NCBI RefSeq assembly: GCF_900116445.1
Contig: NZ_FPBH01000012.1
Location: 124,001-188,000, forward strand
Direction: 5' to 3'
DNA: 64,000 nt
Origin: Paraburkholderia aspalathi
Lineage (GTDB): Bacteria > Pseudomonadota > Gammaproteobacteria > Burkholderiales > Burkholderiaceae
The notes under the pieces were generated by a model that saw nothing but the letters and a program-made list of their open reading frames with translations, ran no database searches and was not told where the DNA came from. The translations under genes and the position numbers were made by a program. This document shows positions 44,016-53,600 of this stretch, piece after piece. Within the stretch, counting starts at the first letter, position 1. Every line of letters starts with the position of its first letter.

Positions 44016-47000
44016 ATGAACGCCCCCCTATCGCCCCCGCTGCACGACGCCCTCGCCACCGTTTCACTCGACGATAAGTACACGCTTGAGAAAGGCCGCG
44101 TTTACATGAGCGGCACCCAGGCGCTGGTCCGCTTGCCGATGCTGCAGAAAGAACGGGATCGTCGCGCGGGACTGAACACGGCGGGTTATGTATCGGGCTA
44201 TCGCGGCTCTCCGCTCGGCGCATTCGACCAGGCACTGTGGAAAGCGAAAAAGCATCTGAAGGAACACGACGTCGTGTTCCAGCCAGGGGTTAACGAGGAT
44301 CTCGCCGCCACCGCTGTGTGGGGCACGCAGCAACTCAATCTGTGGCCCGACGCGAAAGTCGATGGCGTATTCGGCATGTGGTACGGCAAGGGTCCGGGCG
44401 TCGATCGCACCGGCGACGTCTTCAAGCATGCCAACTCGGCAGGCACCGATCCGCATGGCGGCGTGCTGGTGCTGGCGGGCGACGACCACGCGGCGAAGTC
44501 GTCAACCGTTGCCCACCAGTCCGAGCACATGTTCGTCGCGAGCGGCATTCCGGTGCTCTATCCGGCGAGCGTGCAGGAGTATCTCGACTATGGTCTGCAC
44601 GGCTGGGCCATGAGCCGCTATTCCGGTCTGTGGGTCGCGATGAAATGCGTGACAGACGTTGTGGAAGCCAGCGCGTCGATCGACATCGATCCGGACCGTT
44701 TGCAGATCGTGTTGCCGGATGACTTCGAGATGCCCGAAGGCGGCTTGAACATCCGCTGGCCCGATCCGCCGCTCGCGCAAGAAGCGCGTTTGCTCAACCA
44801 CAAGTGGTATGCGGCGCTCGCCTATGTGCGCGCAAACAAACTGAACCGCGTGGTGATCGACAGCCCAACGCCGCGCCTGGGCATCATGACCGCGGGCAAA
44901 GCGTACCTCGACGTGCGTCAGGCGCTGGCCGACTTGTCGCTCGACGACGACACCTGCGCACGGATCGGCATTCGTGTGCTCAAGGTCGGTTGCGTGTGGC
45001 CGCTCGATGCGCAGAACGCACGCGATTTTGCTACGGGACTCGACGAGATTCTGGTGGTCGAAGAGAAACGCCAGATCCTCGAATACGCGCTGAAGGAAGA
45101 GCTTTACAACTGGCGCGACGACGTGCGCCCGAAAGTATTCGGCAAGTTCGATCAACGCGATGACGCAGGCGGCGAGTGGTCAGTCCCGCGCGGCCAGGCG
45201 CTGTTGCCGATGCAATACGAACTGTCGCCGGCGCTGATCGCAAAGGCGATCGCGCGGCGTCTTGCGAAAGCCGATTTGCCTGCGGACGTACGCGCCCGGA
45301 TCGAAGCACGCATTGCCATCATCGAAGCGAAGGAACGGGACGCAGCCACGCCGCGCACCGTCACCGAACGGCAGCCGTGGTTCTGCTCGGGCTGCCCGCA
45401 CAATACGTCGACGCGCGTCCCCGAAGGCTCACGCGCGCTCGCCGGCATCGGCTGCCACTACATGACCATATGGATGGACCGCAACACGGAAACCTTCAGC
45501 CAGATGGGCGGCGAAGGCGTGGCGTGGACTGGCCAGATGCACTTCACCAACGAACGTCACGTGTTCGCGAATCTGGGCGACGGTACTTACTTTCACTCGG
45601 GTTTGCTGGCGATCCGCGCCTCGATCGCGGCCGGTGCGAATATCACCTACAAGATTCTCTATAACGATGCGGTCGCGATGACCGGCGGCCAGCCCATCGA
45701 CGGCGTGCTGACCGTGCCGCAGATCGCGTTCCAGGTGACCGCCGAAGGTGCGAAGCAGGTGCTCGTCGTCACCGACCAACCCGAAAAATACGCTACGGGC
45801 GTGCGCTTGCCGGAAGGCGTGAAGGTGTATCACCGCGACGAGCTCGACCGTCTGCAACGCGAGTTGCGCGAGGTCGCGGGCACCACGGTCCTGATCTACG
45901 ACCAAACCTGTGCGACCGAAAAGCGCCGGCGCCGTAAGCGCGGCACCTATCCGGATCCGGCCAAGCGGGCGTTCATTAACGACGCCGTCTGTGAAGGCTG
46001 TGGCGACTGCTCGGTAAAATCGAATTGCCTGTCTGTCGAACCGCTGCAAACGCCGCAAGGCACCAAGCGCAAGATCAATCAATCGTCGTGCAACAAAGAC
46101 TTCTCGTGCGTGAACGGCTTTTGTCCGAGCTTCGTTACCGCTGAAGGCGCGCAGTTGAAGAAGCCGGCAAAGACGGCCAGTGGAGCCGCGCTTCCGGACT
46201 TCACAGCGCTGCCGCGCCCGGAGATCGCCGGTCTTGCCAAACCCTATGGCGTGCTCGTAACGGGTGTCGGCGGCACTGGTGTCGTGACGATCGGCGGCCT
46301 GCTCGGCATGGCCGCGCATCTCGAGAACAAAGGCGTGAGCGTGCTCGACATGGCGGGCCTCGCGCAAAAAGGCGGCGCTGTACTGAGCCACGTGCAGATC
46401 GCAGCAACGCCGGACGAGTTGCACGCAACCCGTATCGCGACCGGCGAAGCGCGTCTGATTCTGGGCTGCGACGCGATCGTATCGGCGTCCGCCGAAGTCC
46501 TGGCACGCACGCAACGCGGTGTCACCAAGGCCGCGATCAACAGCGGCGCAACGCCGACCGCGCAATTCGTGCGCGATCCGCAGTGGGCCTTTCCCGGCGA
46601 CCAGATCCAGGGCGACCTGCGCGACAGCATCGGCGAGGACTGCGATTTCATCGACGCCAATCGCCTCGCGCTCGCGCTGCTTGGCGACACGCTGTACGCG
46701 AATCCGCTGCTGCTGGGTTTCGCATGGCAACGCGGCTGGCTGCCGGTCAGCTACGAAAGCCTCGACCGTGCCATCGAACTGAACGGCGTGGCGGTCGACA
46801 AGAATCGCCTCGCGTTCGAATGGGGTCGCTTTGTCGCACAGAACGGCGAAGCAGCGGCCGATGCATTCGCGCCGCGCGCCAATCAGCAACAGGCAATCGT
46901 TGTGCAGATGCCGGAGTCGCTTGAGCGGCTCATCGAGCGTAACGTCGAACTGCTGGGCCTCTATCAGAATGAGCAGTATGCCGCGCGCTATCGAGCGGTA

Positions 47001-47603
47001 ATCGAACAGATGCGAGCCAAAGAAACCGCGCTCGCCGCGGGCTCGAAGCTACGCCTCACGCCAGTGGTCGCGCGCAATCTGGCCAAGCTGATGACCTACA
47101 AGGACGAGTACGAGGTTGCGCGTCTGTATGCCGACCCGGCGTACTTCGAAAAACTGCGGGCACAGTTCGAAGGCGAACCTGGCCGCGACTACAAGCTCGG
47201 CTTTTACCTCGCACCGCCCCTCCTGGCGAAACGCGACGAACACGGTCACCTGAAAAAGCAACGCTTCGGGCAATGGACCCTCCCGATGTTCCGTGTGCTG
47301 GCGAAGCTCAAGTTCCTGCGCGGCGGTGCGTTCGATGTATTCGGCAAGACTGCCGAGCGGCGCGGTGAACGCGCCCTGATCGACCAGTACATCGCGTTGA
47401 TCGACGAGTTCTGCAGCACGCTGGACAACAGCCGTCTGGACGTCGCGATGCGGCTTGCCAACCTCCCTGACGAGATTCGCGGTTTCGGTCACGTCAAGGA
47501 GCGCAACGTCCTGGCCGCGGCGACGAAACGCGACAAATGGCTGGCGGAATATCGCAGCGCAGCTGACCAGGCGGACTTCCAACCGGTGAGAAAGGCGATC
47601 TGA
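44016..47603 (+). CDS. Indolepyruvate ferredoxin oxidoreductase, fused one-chain type
   Basis: 1195 residues, combining the alpha and beta parts of IorAB with a gamma part. Order: pyrimidine-binding N-terminal domain; CSGCPHNTSTRVPEG near 457 and GDGTYFHSG near 520 (thiamine pyrophosphate); ferredoxin-like CEGCGDCSVKSNCLSV near 659 with SSCNKDFSCVNGFCPS for a [4Fe-4S] cluster; and GVGGTGVVTIGGLL near 750 for the gamma domain. It oxidatively decarboxylates aryl-2-oxoacids such as indolepyruvate to aryl-acetyl-CoA. A GC stem with T run follows at 47642. Confidence 0.95.
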   Translation: MNAPLSPPLHDALATVSLDDKYTLEKGRVYMSGTQALVRLPMLQKERDRRAGLNTAGYVSGYRGSPLGAFDQALWKAKKHLKEHDVVFQPGVNEDLAATAVWGTQQLNLWPDAKVDGVFGMWYGKGPGVDRTGDVFKHANSAGTDPHGGVLVLAGDDHAAKSSTVAHQSEHMFVASGIPVLYPASVQEYLDYGLHGWAMSRYSGLWVAMKCVTDVVEASASIDIDPDRLQIVLPDDFEMPEGGLNIRWPDPPLAQEARLLNHKWYAALAYVRANKLNRVVIDSPTPRLGIMTAGKAYLDVRQALADLSLDDDTCARIGIRVLKVGCVWPLDAQNARDFATGLDEILVVEEKRQILEYALKEELYNWRDDVRPKVFGKFDQRDDAGGEWSVPRGQALLPMQYELSPALIAKAIARRLAKADLPADVRARIEARIAIIEAKERDAATPRTVTERQPWFCSGCPHNTSTRVPEGSRALAGIGCHYMTIWMDRNTETFSQMGGEGVAWTGQMHFTNERHVFANLGDGTYFHSGLLAIRASIAAGANITYKILYNDAVAMTGGQPIDGVLTVPQIAFQVTAEGAKQVLVVTDQPEKYATGVRLPEGVKVYHRDELDRLQRELREVAGTTVLIYDQTCATEKRRRRKRGTYPDPAKRAFINDAVCEGCGDCSVKSNCLSVEPLQTPQGTKRKINQSSCNKDFSCVNGFCPSFVTAEGAQLKKPAKTASGAALPDFTALPRPEIAGLAKPYGVLVTGVGGTGVVTIGGLLGMAAHLENKGVSVLDMAGLAQKGGAVLSHVQIAATPDELHATRIATGEARLILGCDAIVSASAEVLARTQRGVTKAAINSGATPTAQFVRDPQWAFPGDQIQGDLRDSIGEDCDFIDANRLALALLGDTLYANPLLLGFAWQRGWLPVSYESLDRAIELNGVAVDKNRLAFEWGRFVAQNGEAAADAFAPRANQQQAIVVQMPESLERLIERNVELLGLYQNEQYAARYRAVIEQMRAKETALAAGSKLRLTPVVARNLAKLMTYKDEYEVARLYADPAYFEKLRAQFEGEPGRDYKLGFYLAPPLLAKRDEHGHLKKQRFGQWTLPMFRVLAKLKFLRGGAFDVFGKTAERRGERALIDQYIALIDEFCSTLDNSRLDVAMRLANLPDEIRGFGHVKERNVLAAATKRDKWLAEYRSAADQADFQPVRKAI

Positions 47604-47641
47604 CAATCTGGTCTTTCAGTCAGCGTGGCGGCACGCGGCGT

Positions 47642-47663
47642 CCAGGGAATTCCCCTGGCTTTT
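47642..47663 (+). terminator. Possible terminator after the indolepyruvate oxidoreductase gene
   Basis: CCAGG...CCTGG (47642-47646 and 47654-47658) around GAATTCC, then CTTTT. Short stem, moderate strength. Confidence 0.5.
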
Positions 47664-47889
47664 CGCCGCGTTTGCCGCCCTTTCACGCTGGAGTGTCGTG
47701 ATTCGACTGCAGGATGGCGTTTTCGCGCGCTATACGACGCCTTGCGCCGACGTTCCCCGGTGCTACCCTCAAGAAAGCAGCCTTCGCGGAAGTGAGCCGC
47801 CGTTCAGCGGCAAAATCAGCAGGTACGAGAACATACCGCGAAGCGCGATTGCCGGCGAACGGCGAAACATCGCTGCGGGAGCGACTGCG

Positions 47890-48480
47890 ATGGGAATCAA
47901 AACATATACGGCATTGACGCTATGGGTGTTTAGCAGTGCTGCTTTCGCATGGCAGCCACTCGTCTACCCCATCCGAAGTCAAAGCGCTTATCAGCGCAGC
48001 ATCGACACCGCGATGTGCTACGCCACTGCCAACAAGCAGACGAAGATCAACATCGCGCACGAATCGCAGCTTCCACCGCGCAAACCTGCGGCAACCAAAA
48101 CGTCGTCGACGGGTGCCCCGTCGCGGCCACCCTTGCCCCAAAGCAGTTTTTCGGCGACCCCGCCTGGCGCAAGCATGCCCGCAGCCGCAACCGCGCCTGC
48201 CGCAAGCGGGGCCGGCGTGAGCACGGCAACGACCGCTGCAGCGACCAAGTCAGCAAGCTCGACCGCGGCAACCGCAACGACGACGACGGCGGCCACGCCG
48301 GCATCGGCAACCAGCGCGGATAACGGCGCCTCGGAGACGGCAGCAGCCGGCGCGGCACAGACGGCCGCTGCATCTGGCGTAAAGCTGCCGCCGCTGCCGG
48401 CGTCTGAACCGCCAATGACACAGTATTGGGCCGCTTATGGCGCGTGCATGCAAGCGCGGGGTTACGTCGTCGCACAGTAA
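47890..48480 (+). CDS. Exported Ala/Thr-rich protein of unknown function
   Basis: 196 residues from ATG 47890 (GGAG 8 bases before). Signal peptide to about residue 20 (YTALTLWVFSSAAFAWQP). Early SIDTAMCYATANKQTKINIA has a Cys, then 100 residues of low-complexity Ala/Thr/Ser/Pro linker, and a C-terminal YWAAYGACMQARGYVVAQ with a second Cys. The small C-terminal module recalls envelope lipoproteins that end in a short CMxxRGY motif. It could tether to another envelope part. Function unknown. Confidence 0.7.
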   Translation: MGIKTYTALTLWVFSSAAFAWQPLVYPIRSQSAYQRSIDTAMCYATANKQTKINIAHESQLPPRKPAATKTSSTGAPSRPPLPQSSFSATPPGASMPAAATAPAASGAGVSTATTAAATKSASSTAATATTTTAATPASATSADNGASETAAAGAAQTAAASGVKLPPLPASEPPMTQYWAAYGACMQARGYVVAQ

Positions 48481-48560
48481 TCCCGCTTGCAAGCCTCGCT
48501 GCCGTGCCTGGTTCTTTTTGATTGTGGCGCCGGCATTCGACGCCCCTTTGCGAAACGGCA

Positions 48561-49565
48561 ATGCTTAGCGACGTTACTTCCGATCAGCATGATTACCCCC
48601 AATGCGAGCACTGCGGTGCGTCGCTAGCCGGTCGCTTTACGCCGTGCACCGAGTGCGGCGCGCGTCCGGTCGATTCGCTCGGCGCGCGCCGCACGCCGCC
48701 TCCCTCCCTGAAAATACCGCTGGGCGACCCCCAGCCGATGCTGGCAACCCGGCTGATGACGCCGCGAATCTGGCGCCCGTCTTCGCGCGAGCTAACCAAT
48801 CCGTATGCCGTCACCAGCGAGACACCGGTCGCCGCCCCCGTCGTGCACAGGCTGCGCCAGCCGCTCGTGCTCAGCGTCTCGATGCTGCTTGTGGCGTCCG
48901 CCGTGTACCTGGGCTTCATTCACACCTACGACTCGGACGACGGCACCCCTATCGCGGTGTCCGGCAAGGTGAAGACCCAGCACGTCAAGCCGCCGGTTGT
49001 CGTCGCTCAGCGGTCCGCGCCGGTCTTCGTTGCTCAACGGCCCGTGAAGCCCGCGCCCGTGCGATCGGCTCCGGTCCCGCCAATCGCTGCGCCGCCACCG
49101 GCCCCGCGGCGCGTGGCAACTGCGTCGGCCGAGGCGAAGCGCAACCCCGGTGGCCAGACCTACAACCCGCCCGTCAAACCTAACGTAGACGCTTCAAAGC
49201 AGATCAGGTCCGCCCGCGCCAATCTGCAGCAGAACAATCTGTCGGCGGCGAAAGCGCGCCTGGCGGCAGCCATGGCGGCCCAGCCGGACAACCCCGACGC
49301 GCTGCGCATGCGCGAAACCGTGACCGCGCGTGAACAGCAGCGGGACGCACTTTTGAGCGTGGCGCGAGGTTGTGGCTATGTCGCACGATGGGCGTGCGTC
49401 TGGCACAAAGCCGGCGACGCGCTGCAGGTCGACTCAAGCAGCAAGGAAGCCCAGCGCCTGTTGACTCTCGCGATGCGCGAGTCCGAACTGGCAAGCGCGT
49501 GGCCGTCGACACCCGCGCCCGAATCGACGCCCGACGAACGCGGCCTCTCAATCAGCCACCATTGA
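48561..49565 (+). CDS. Zinc-ribbon membrane protein with periplasmic helical repeat
   Basis: 334 residues from ATG 48561. An N-terminal zinc ribbon (YPQCEHCGASLAGRF, then CTECGAR), one helix at about 102-121 (PLVLSVSMLLVASAVYLGFI), a Pro-rich linker, and a helical region with ARANLQQNNLSAAKARLAAAM like one TPR. The C-terminal part has CGYVARWACVWHKAGDAL with two Cys. Topology would put the ribbon in the cytoplasm. Unknown function. Confidence 0.7.
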   Translation: MLSDVTSDQHDYPQCEHCGASLAGRFTPCTECGARPVDSLGARRTPPPSLKIPLGDPQPMLATRLMTPRIWRPSSRELTNPYAVTSETPVAAPVVHRLRQPLVLSVSMLLVASAVYLGFIHTYDSDDGTPIAVSGKVKTQHVKPPVVVAQRSAPVFVAQRPVKPAPVRSAPVPPIAAPPPAPRRVATASAEAKRNPGGQTYNPPVKPNVDASKQIRSARANLQQNNLSAAKARLAAAMAAQPDNPDALRMRETVTAREQQRDALLSVARGCGYVARWACVWHKAGDALQVDSSSKEAQRLLTLAMRESELASAWPSTPAPESTPDERGLSISHH

Positions 49566-49623
49566 AAGTCGGGGGTTCCGGCGCAAGCAACAGGCCGGAA
49601 ACAGGCAGGGTCAAACCGAAGAA

Positions 49624-50703
49624 CTATCGGGCCGGCACGGCGAGACGGCTGCTGACCTGATGCGCGATTGCCCGATAACGGGCCGCCGTATCCCTGAGCG
49701 TCAGACCGGCAAGCGAGCGTTGCGCCCGCGCCTGCCCTAGCGCCGCGACCACGGCATCCGCATAGCACGGCACATCGTCCGTATCGACTAACTGCACACC
49801 GGGAAAGCCGTTCGCGAAGGCAAACGACGGAATCCGGCTCGCGACGATCGGGATACCGGAAGCCAACGCCTCAAGAAACGCGACGCTGTGCGCCTCGGAA
49901 CGCGAGGGCATGACAAACACGTTCGACTCCGACAGCACGCTCGCCACATCGGTACGCGGACCGGCCACCACGACGCGGTGCGCGATCCCCAACTCCTGCG
50001 CGAGGCCAATGACAGTGCGCTGATACTCCGGATCTTCGACCACGCCGTACAAGACGAGGCGCGCGTCCGCCACCTGCTCGAGCACCTGGCCGAAGGCACG
50101 CACCGTCAGAAGCTGATTCTTCACCGACGCATAGCGCCCGATCTGCACGACCTGAGGTGCCCGGCCGTTGTGCGCGGCGCCGTCAGTGAACGCGAAGCGG
50201 CCGAGGTCGACCCCGTTGGGCACCACGGTCATCGCAGGATGCGGTCCGATGGCCTGCACGTAATCGGTCATGCCTTGTTGCGACACGCTGATCACGACCC
50301 GGGCACGTCCGGACAGAATGTGCTCGACGCGCCGGAACAATGGCCGCTCGAAATCGTTGGTTGCCGAATGCATGACGTAGACAACCGGGACCCGCAGCGG
50401 CAACGCGCGCGCATAAAACGAAGGGATCGTGGCATGCGCGAAAATCACGTCCGGTTTAAATCGCCGCACTGTGAAGAACAGATTCCACAGTTTGCCCGCG
50501 AGGCGCCTGCGCCGTGAAGGAAACCAGCACTGCACACCATGCCGCTGCAGCTCGTCCTGCAAGGGCAGGAATTCGGCGTGCACAGGCAACAGCGAGGCCA
50601 CGCATACGGCCATGCCTTCGGCGCTCTGATCGATAGCGAGATCCTTGGCGAGGACTTCGGCGCCCGACAAACGCGGCGCCAGAACCAGATGTAAAACGCG
50701 CAT
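49624..50703 (-). CDS. Glycosyltransferase family 4
   Basis: 359 residues, GT-B fold. MRVLHLVLAPRLSGAEVLAKD at the N-terminus and FVMPSRSEAHSVAFLEALASG with the E-x7-E motif. Start ATG 50703 overlaps the flippase stop in ATGA; the longer frame is antisense to the flippase. Together they form a two-gene unit of the second polysaccharide locus. Donor unknown. Confidence 0.87.
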   Translation of the reverse strand: MRVLHLVLAPRLSGAEVLAKDLAIDQSAEGMAVCVASLLPVHAEFLPLQDELQRHGVQCWFPSRRRRLAGKLWNLFFTVRRFKPDVIFAHATIPSFYARALPLRVPVVYVMHSATNDFERPLFRRVEHILSGRARVVISVSQQGMTDYVQAIGPHPAMTVVPNGVDLGRFAFTDGAAHNGRAPQVVQIGRYASVKNQLLTVRAFGQVLEQVADARLVLYGVVEDPEYQRTVIGLAQELGIAHRVVVAGPRTDVASVLSESNVFVMPSRSEAHSVAFLEALASGIPIVASRIPSFAFANGFPGVQLVDTDDVPCYADAVVAALGQARAQRSLAGLTLRDTAARYRAIAHQVSSRLAVPAR

Positions 50704-51956
50704 CACGAAGTCCTTGCGGTCAGCGTTCTGAACAGCATCCACGCCGCGGCGCAGCCAAGGCCAAGGGTCATGGACCAGGCAATGCCCGTCACGCCCCACC
50801 AGTGAACCGCTGCAGGCACGCTTGCCAGCAGCACGACAACCTGAATCAGCGACGCATGCACCGTCGCCTTCGCGTCACCCACCGCGCGCAGATAAGCAAC
50901 CAGCACGGCAATCAACGCGCCGATCGCCATATTGATCACCAGAATCCTGAACAGCGGCACCGCAGGCAACCAGGCCGCGCCGAGAATCAGCGAGAAGAGC
51001 GGCTCGGCGATCAACCTCAGCACCGCGACGAACCCCGTCAGCCCGATCGCGATCACGAGCAGATAAATCTTGATCAACCGCGATGCGGCCTGCGGACTCC
51101 GCCGATGGCGTGCCGCGAAGGTGGGAAAGAGGTATTGCGACATCGCGATAGCGGCGTCGGCAAGCAGCATCTGCGCGAGCCGCGACGACATCTGATAGCC
51201 ACCCAGCTGCGCCGGGCCGAGCAGTTTGCCGACTACGACCTTGTCGAACTGGTTGAGCAGCAGGTTGATCACGCTGCTCGCCCAGATCCAGCGGCTGAAG
51301 CCGACGTAATGACCGATACCCGACCACACGGCGCGCATCGGCGGACGCGGTTTCATCGTCGCCCAGGTCAGGATGCTTTTCAGGCTCTCGCCGGCCACGA
51401 GGCCGAGCAGCACCGAAGCCGCACCGGCGCCGAAATACGCGAGCCCCAGTCCGACCGAACAATCGACAAAGGCCGCCCCAACCTCGACGCCGGCAATATG
51501 CTGGAAGCGCCGCTCGCGCTGCACGAGGTAGTAGGTGGGCGAGGCGAGACCGCGTAACAGCGGCAGCAGCGCGGCAAGCTGAATCAGCACCAGTGAGCCG
51601 TTCAGATGAAACTGATTGCTCAACAATGGTGCAAGCGCGACCAGCAGCAGTGAGATGAGCACGCCGCGCGCGGTCAGCGTCGTCCACACCGCGCCGAGTT
51701 GCGAACGCGACGGTGGATGTTCACCTTGAATGACCGCTTGCGCGAGACCGGTGTCCGACAACGCCTCGGCAATCGCCACCGCGAGCAAAGCCACGCTCAC
51801 GCTGCCGATCGCCGCCGGCCCGAGCATCCGGCCGATCGCAAGAAATTTGATCGCTACAAGTCCACGCACAGCGAACTGCTGCAATAGCACCCACGTCGCC
51901 GCGCTCGCGCCGAAGCTGGCCGCTATCGAGAGCGCCGGAAGCCTGATCGCCCGCAA
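50703..51956 (-). CDS. Oligosaccharide flippase (Wzx-like, MOP superfamily)
   Basis: 417 residues with about 12 helices. FLAIGRMLGPAAIGSVSVALL, LNQFDKVVVGKLLGPAQLGGYQ and PRPPMRAVWSGIG are typical of lipopolysaccharide/teichoic acid exporters (PF13440/PF01943). It would flip the lipid-linked repeat to the periplasm. It seems to start with TTG at 51956, with GGAG 7 bases upstream. It pairs with the Wzy-like protein at 55.0 kb. Confidence 0.85.
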   Translation of the reverse strand: MRAIRLPALSIAASFGASAATWVLLQQFAVRGLVAIKFLAIGRMLGPAAIGSVSVALLAVAIAEALSDTGLAQAVIQGEHPPSRSQLGAVWTTLTARGVLISLLLVALAPLLSNQFHLNGSLVLIQLAALLPLLRGLASPTYYLVQRERRFQHIAGVEVGAAFVDCSVGLGLAYFGAGAASVLLGLVAGESLKSILTWATMKPRPPMRAVWSGIGHYVGFSRWIWASSVINLLLNQFDKVVVGKLLGPAQLGGYQMSSRLAQMLLADAAIAMSQYLFPTFAARHRRSPQAASRLIKIYLLVIAIGLTGFVAVLRLIAEPLFSLILGAAWLPAVPLFRILVINMAIGALIAVLVAYLRAVGDAKATVHASLIQVVVLLASVPAAVHWWGVTGIAWSMTLGLGCAAAWMLFRTLTARTS

Positions 51957-52305
51957 GCTGTTTCTCCGTCGAATCGGAGCGCCGTTGAGTCGGTCATAAG
52001 CAGCGATTCAATACATCGCTGCGAAACGCCGCCGGCGCATAAATTGTTAGATTGCACCAGCAAGCTGGCGAGTTTTTTCATCGAATTCCATATACGACCT
52101 TACAGCGAGAGAATCGGCAACAACCGCCATCAGCTAGGTCAGTTCAGCCGAAGCCATTGCGCGCTAGTACGTTTACCCACAGAACGGGTCAAATAGACGG
52201 ATTCACTGACGCCGCCGATGCTAACGTTGTTCAGCTAGCGCCTCAGACAGCCGGCGCAAGGGTGCTTTTCCACAACACATTCGACCACTGAAGACCACTG
52301 AATCG
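51957..52305. other. Divergent intergenic region, flippase and GT4 genes
   Basis: 349 bp. A hairpin GCAGCGAT-TCAATAC-ATCGCTGC lies at 52000-52022, close to the flippase start. No clear promoter. It should drive both divergent units. Confidence 0.5.
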
Positions 52306-53496
52306 ATGGAACAAGACTACGTCCTGATTGTGGAACCCAACCTCACCGGCCACCGCTGGCGCTATGTCGAATGGACCATGCAGGCCTGCACGGAAGCCGG
52401 CTATCCGTGCATCCTCGCCACGGAATCCGCCAACGAAGACCACCGGCTCGCGAGACAGATCGTCGCCGCGAACCGCGCGGATCTGCAGATCGCGTTCGTC
52501 GATCCCGAGGAGCGGCCCCGCGGGCTGTTGCCCCAGTCGAACCAGTATTCGCGCTTTCACCGCTATTTCAAGCGCGTGCATCGCATCGTCAGCCACGCGC
52601 AGCCGATCAGGCTGGTGGTCGTGCCCTATGTGGACTACTTCTTTTATGGATTGCCGTTTCTCGGTTCGCCGTTTCGCAAGACGCCGTGGATCGGCATTAC
52701 GATGCGCTCGACTTTCCATCATCACAAGGTCGGCATCAAGTCGCCGGATCGACCGATTGTGAATGCGGTCAAGGCGCTGCTTTTCAAGCGCGCAATCCGC
52801 TCTGTCGGGCTGCGCACACTGCTGACGATCGACCCGACTCTGCCGGAATGGGCCGCGCACAATACTTCGAAAAACAGCGCCGCGGTCGCCTATGTCGCGG
52901 ACCCGTTTCCGGACGAGCGTGCGGAAAATCCAGTGCTGGCCCGTGAGCGTCTCGGGCTGGACCCCACGCAACGTTATCTGCTGGTGTACGGCTCGATCAC
53001 CGAACGAAAGGGCATCTACGAACTGGTCCACGCGTTGACGCGTCTCGAGCATGCGCCCACGCTGATCGTTGCCGGTGAGCAGGATGCTGGCACGCGCCAT
53101 TTCATGCGCAATCACGTGCGCAGCCTCACGCCCGCGCCGCTGGTGCTCGATTCGTTCATTGCAAACGACGTGGAGCGCGATCTGTTCTCCGCCTGCGACG
53201 CAGTCTGGCTAGGCTACAAGGGACACTACGGCATGAGCGGCGTGCTCGTGCAGGCGTACCGCTTCGGCAAGCCCGTCATTGCAACGGAAGATGGACTGAT
53301 CGGCTGGTTCAGCCGGCGCTGCGAACTGGGGCCGATTCTGAAGGACCTGAGCTCCGCCTCGATCGGCAAGGCGATCACCGAGACCATGACCTCGTGGCCG
53401 CACGAGCCCGAGGCCGTTCCGGCCGCACGCGAAGATCTTCTGTCACGGCATACGCTCGGGCAATTCAAGCAGACCTTGCTGCAGCAGATGGCCTGA
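52306..53496 (+). CDS. Glycosyltransferase family 4-like
   Basis: 396 residues from ATG 52306. YVLIVEPNLTGHRWRYVEW (acceptor side), LLVYGSITERKGIYELVHAL at the start of the donor domain, and WLGYKGHYGMSGVLVQAYRFGKPVIA, a variant of the E-x7-E region with fewer acidic residues, so the donor site is slightly unusual. No good ribosome site is seen. Single-gene plus-strand unit, convergent with the acyltransferase gene. Confidence 0.75.
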   Translation: MEQDYVLIVEPNLTGHRWRYVEWTMQACTEAGYPCILATESANEDHRLARQIVAANRADLQIAFVDPEERPRGLLPQSNQYSRFHRYFKRVHRIVSHAQPIRLVVVPYVDYFFYGLPFLGSPFRKTPWIGITMRSTFHHHKVGIKSPDRPIVNAVKALLFKRAIRSVGLRTLLTIDPTLPEWAAHNTSKNSAAVAYVADPFPDERAENPVLARERLGLDPTQRYLLVYGSITERKGIYELVHALTRLEHAPTLIVAGEQDAGTRHFMRNHVRSLTPAPLVLDSFIANDVERDLFSACDAVWLGYKGHYGMSGVLVQAYRFGKPVIATEDGLIGWFSRRCELGPILKDLSSASIGKAITETMTSWPHEPEAVPAAREDLLSRHTLGQFKQTLLQQMA

Positions 53497-53600
53497 TAGC
53501 CTGATCCGGCAACACGCCTTCGTCGAGACACCCTCACTTCGGCAGAAACTCAGAGCGCCTGGCGCGAGGCCAGGCCGCTCATGGTTGAACTTGAACGTAC

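Noticed and set aside
45429..46889. 486-residue minus-strand frame
   Set aside because: Antisense to the indolepyruvate oxidoreductase gene, without motifs.
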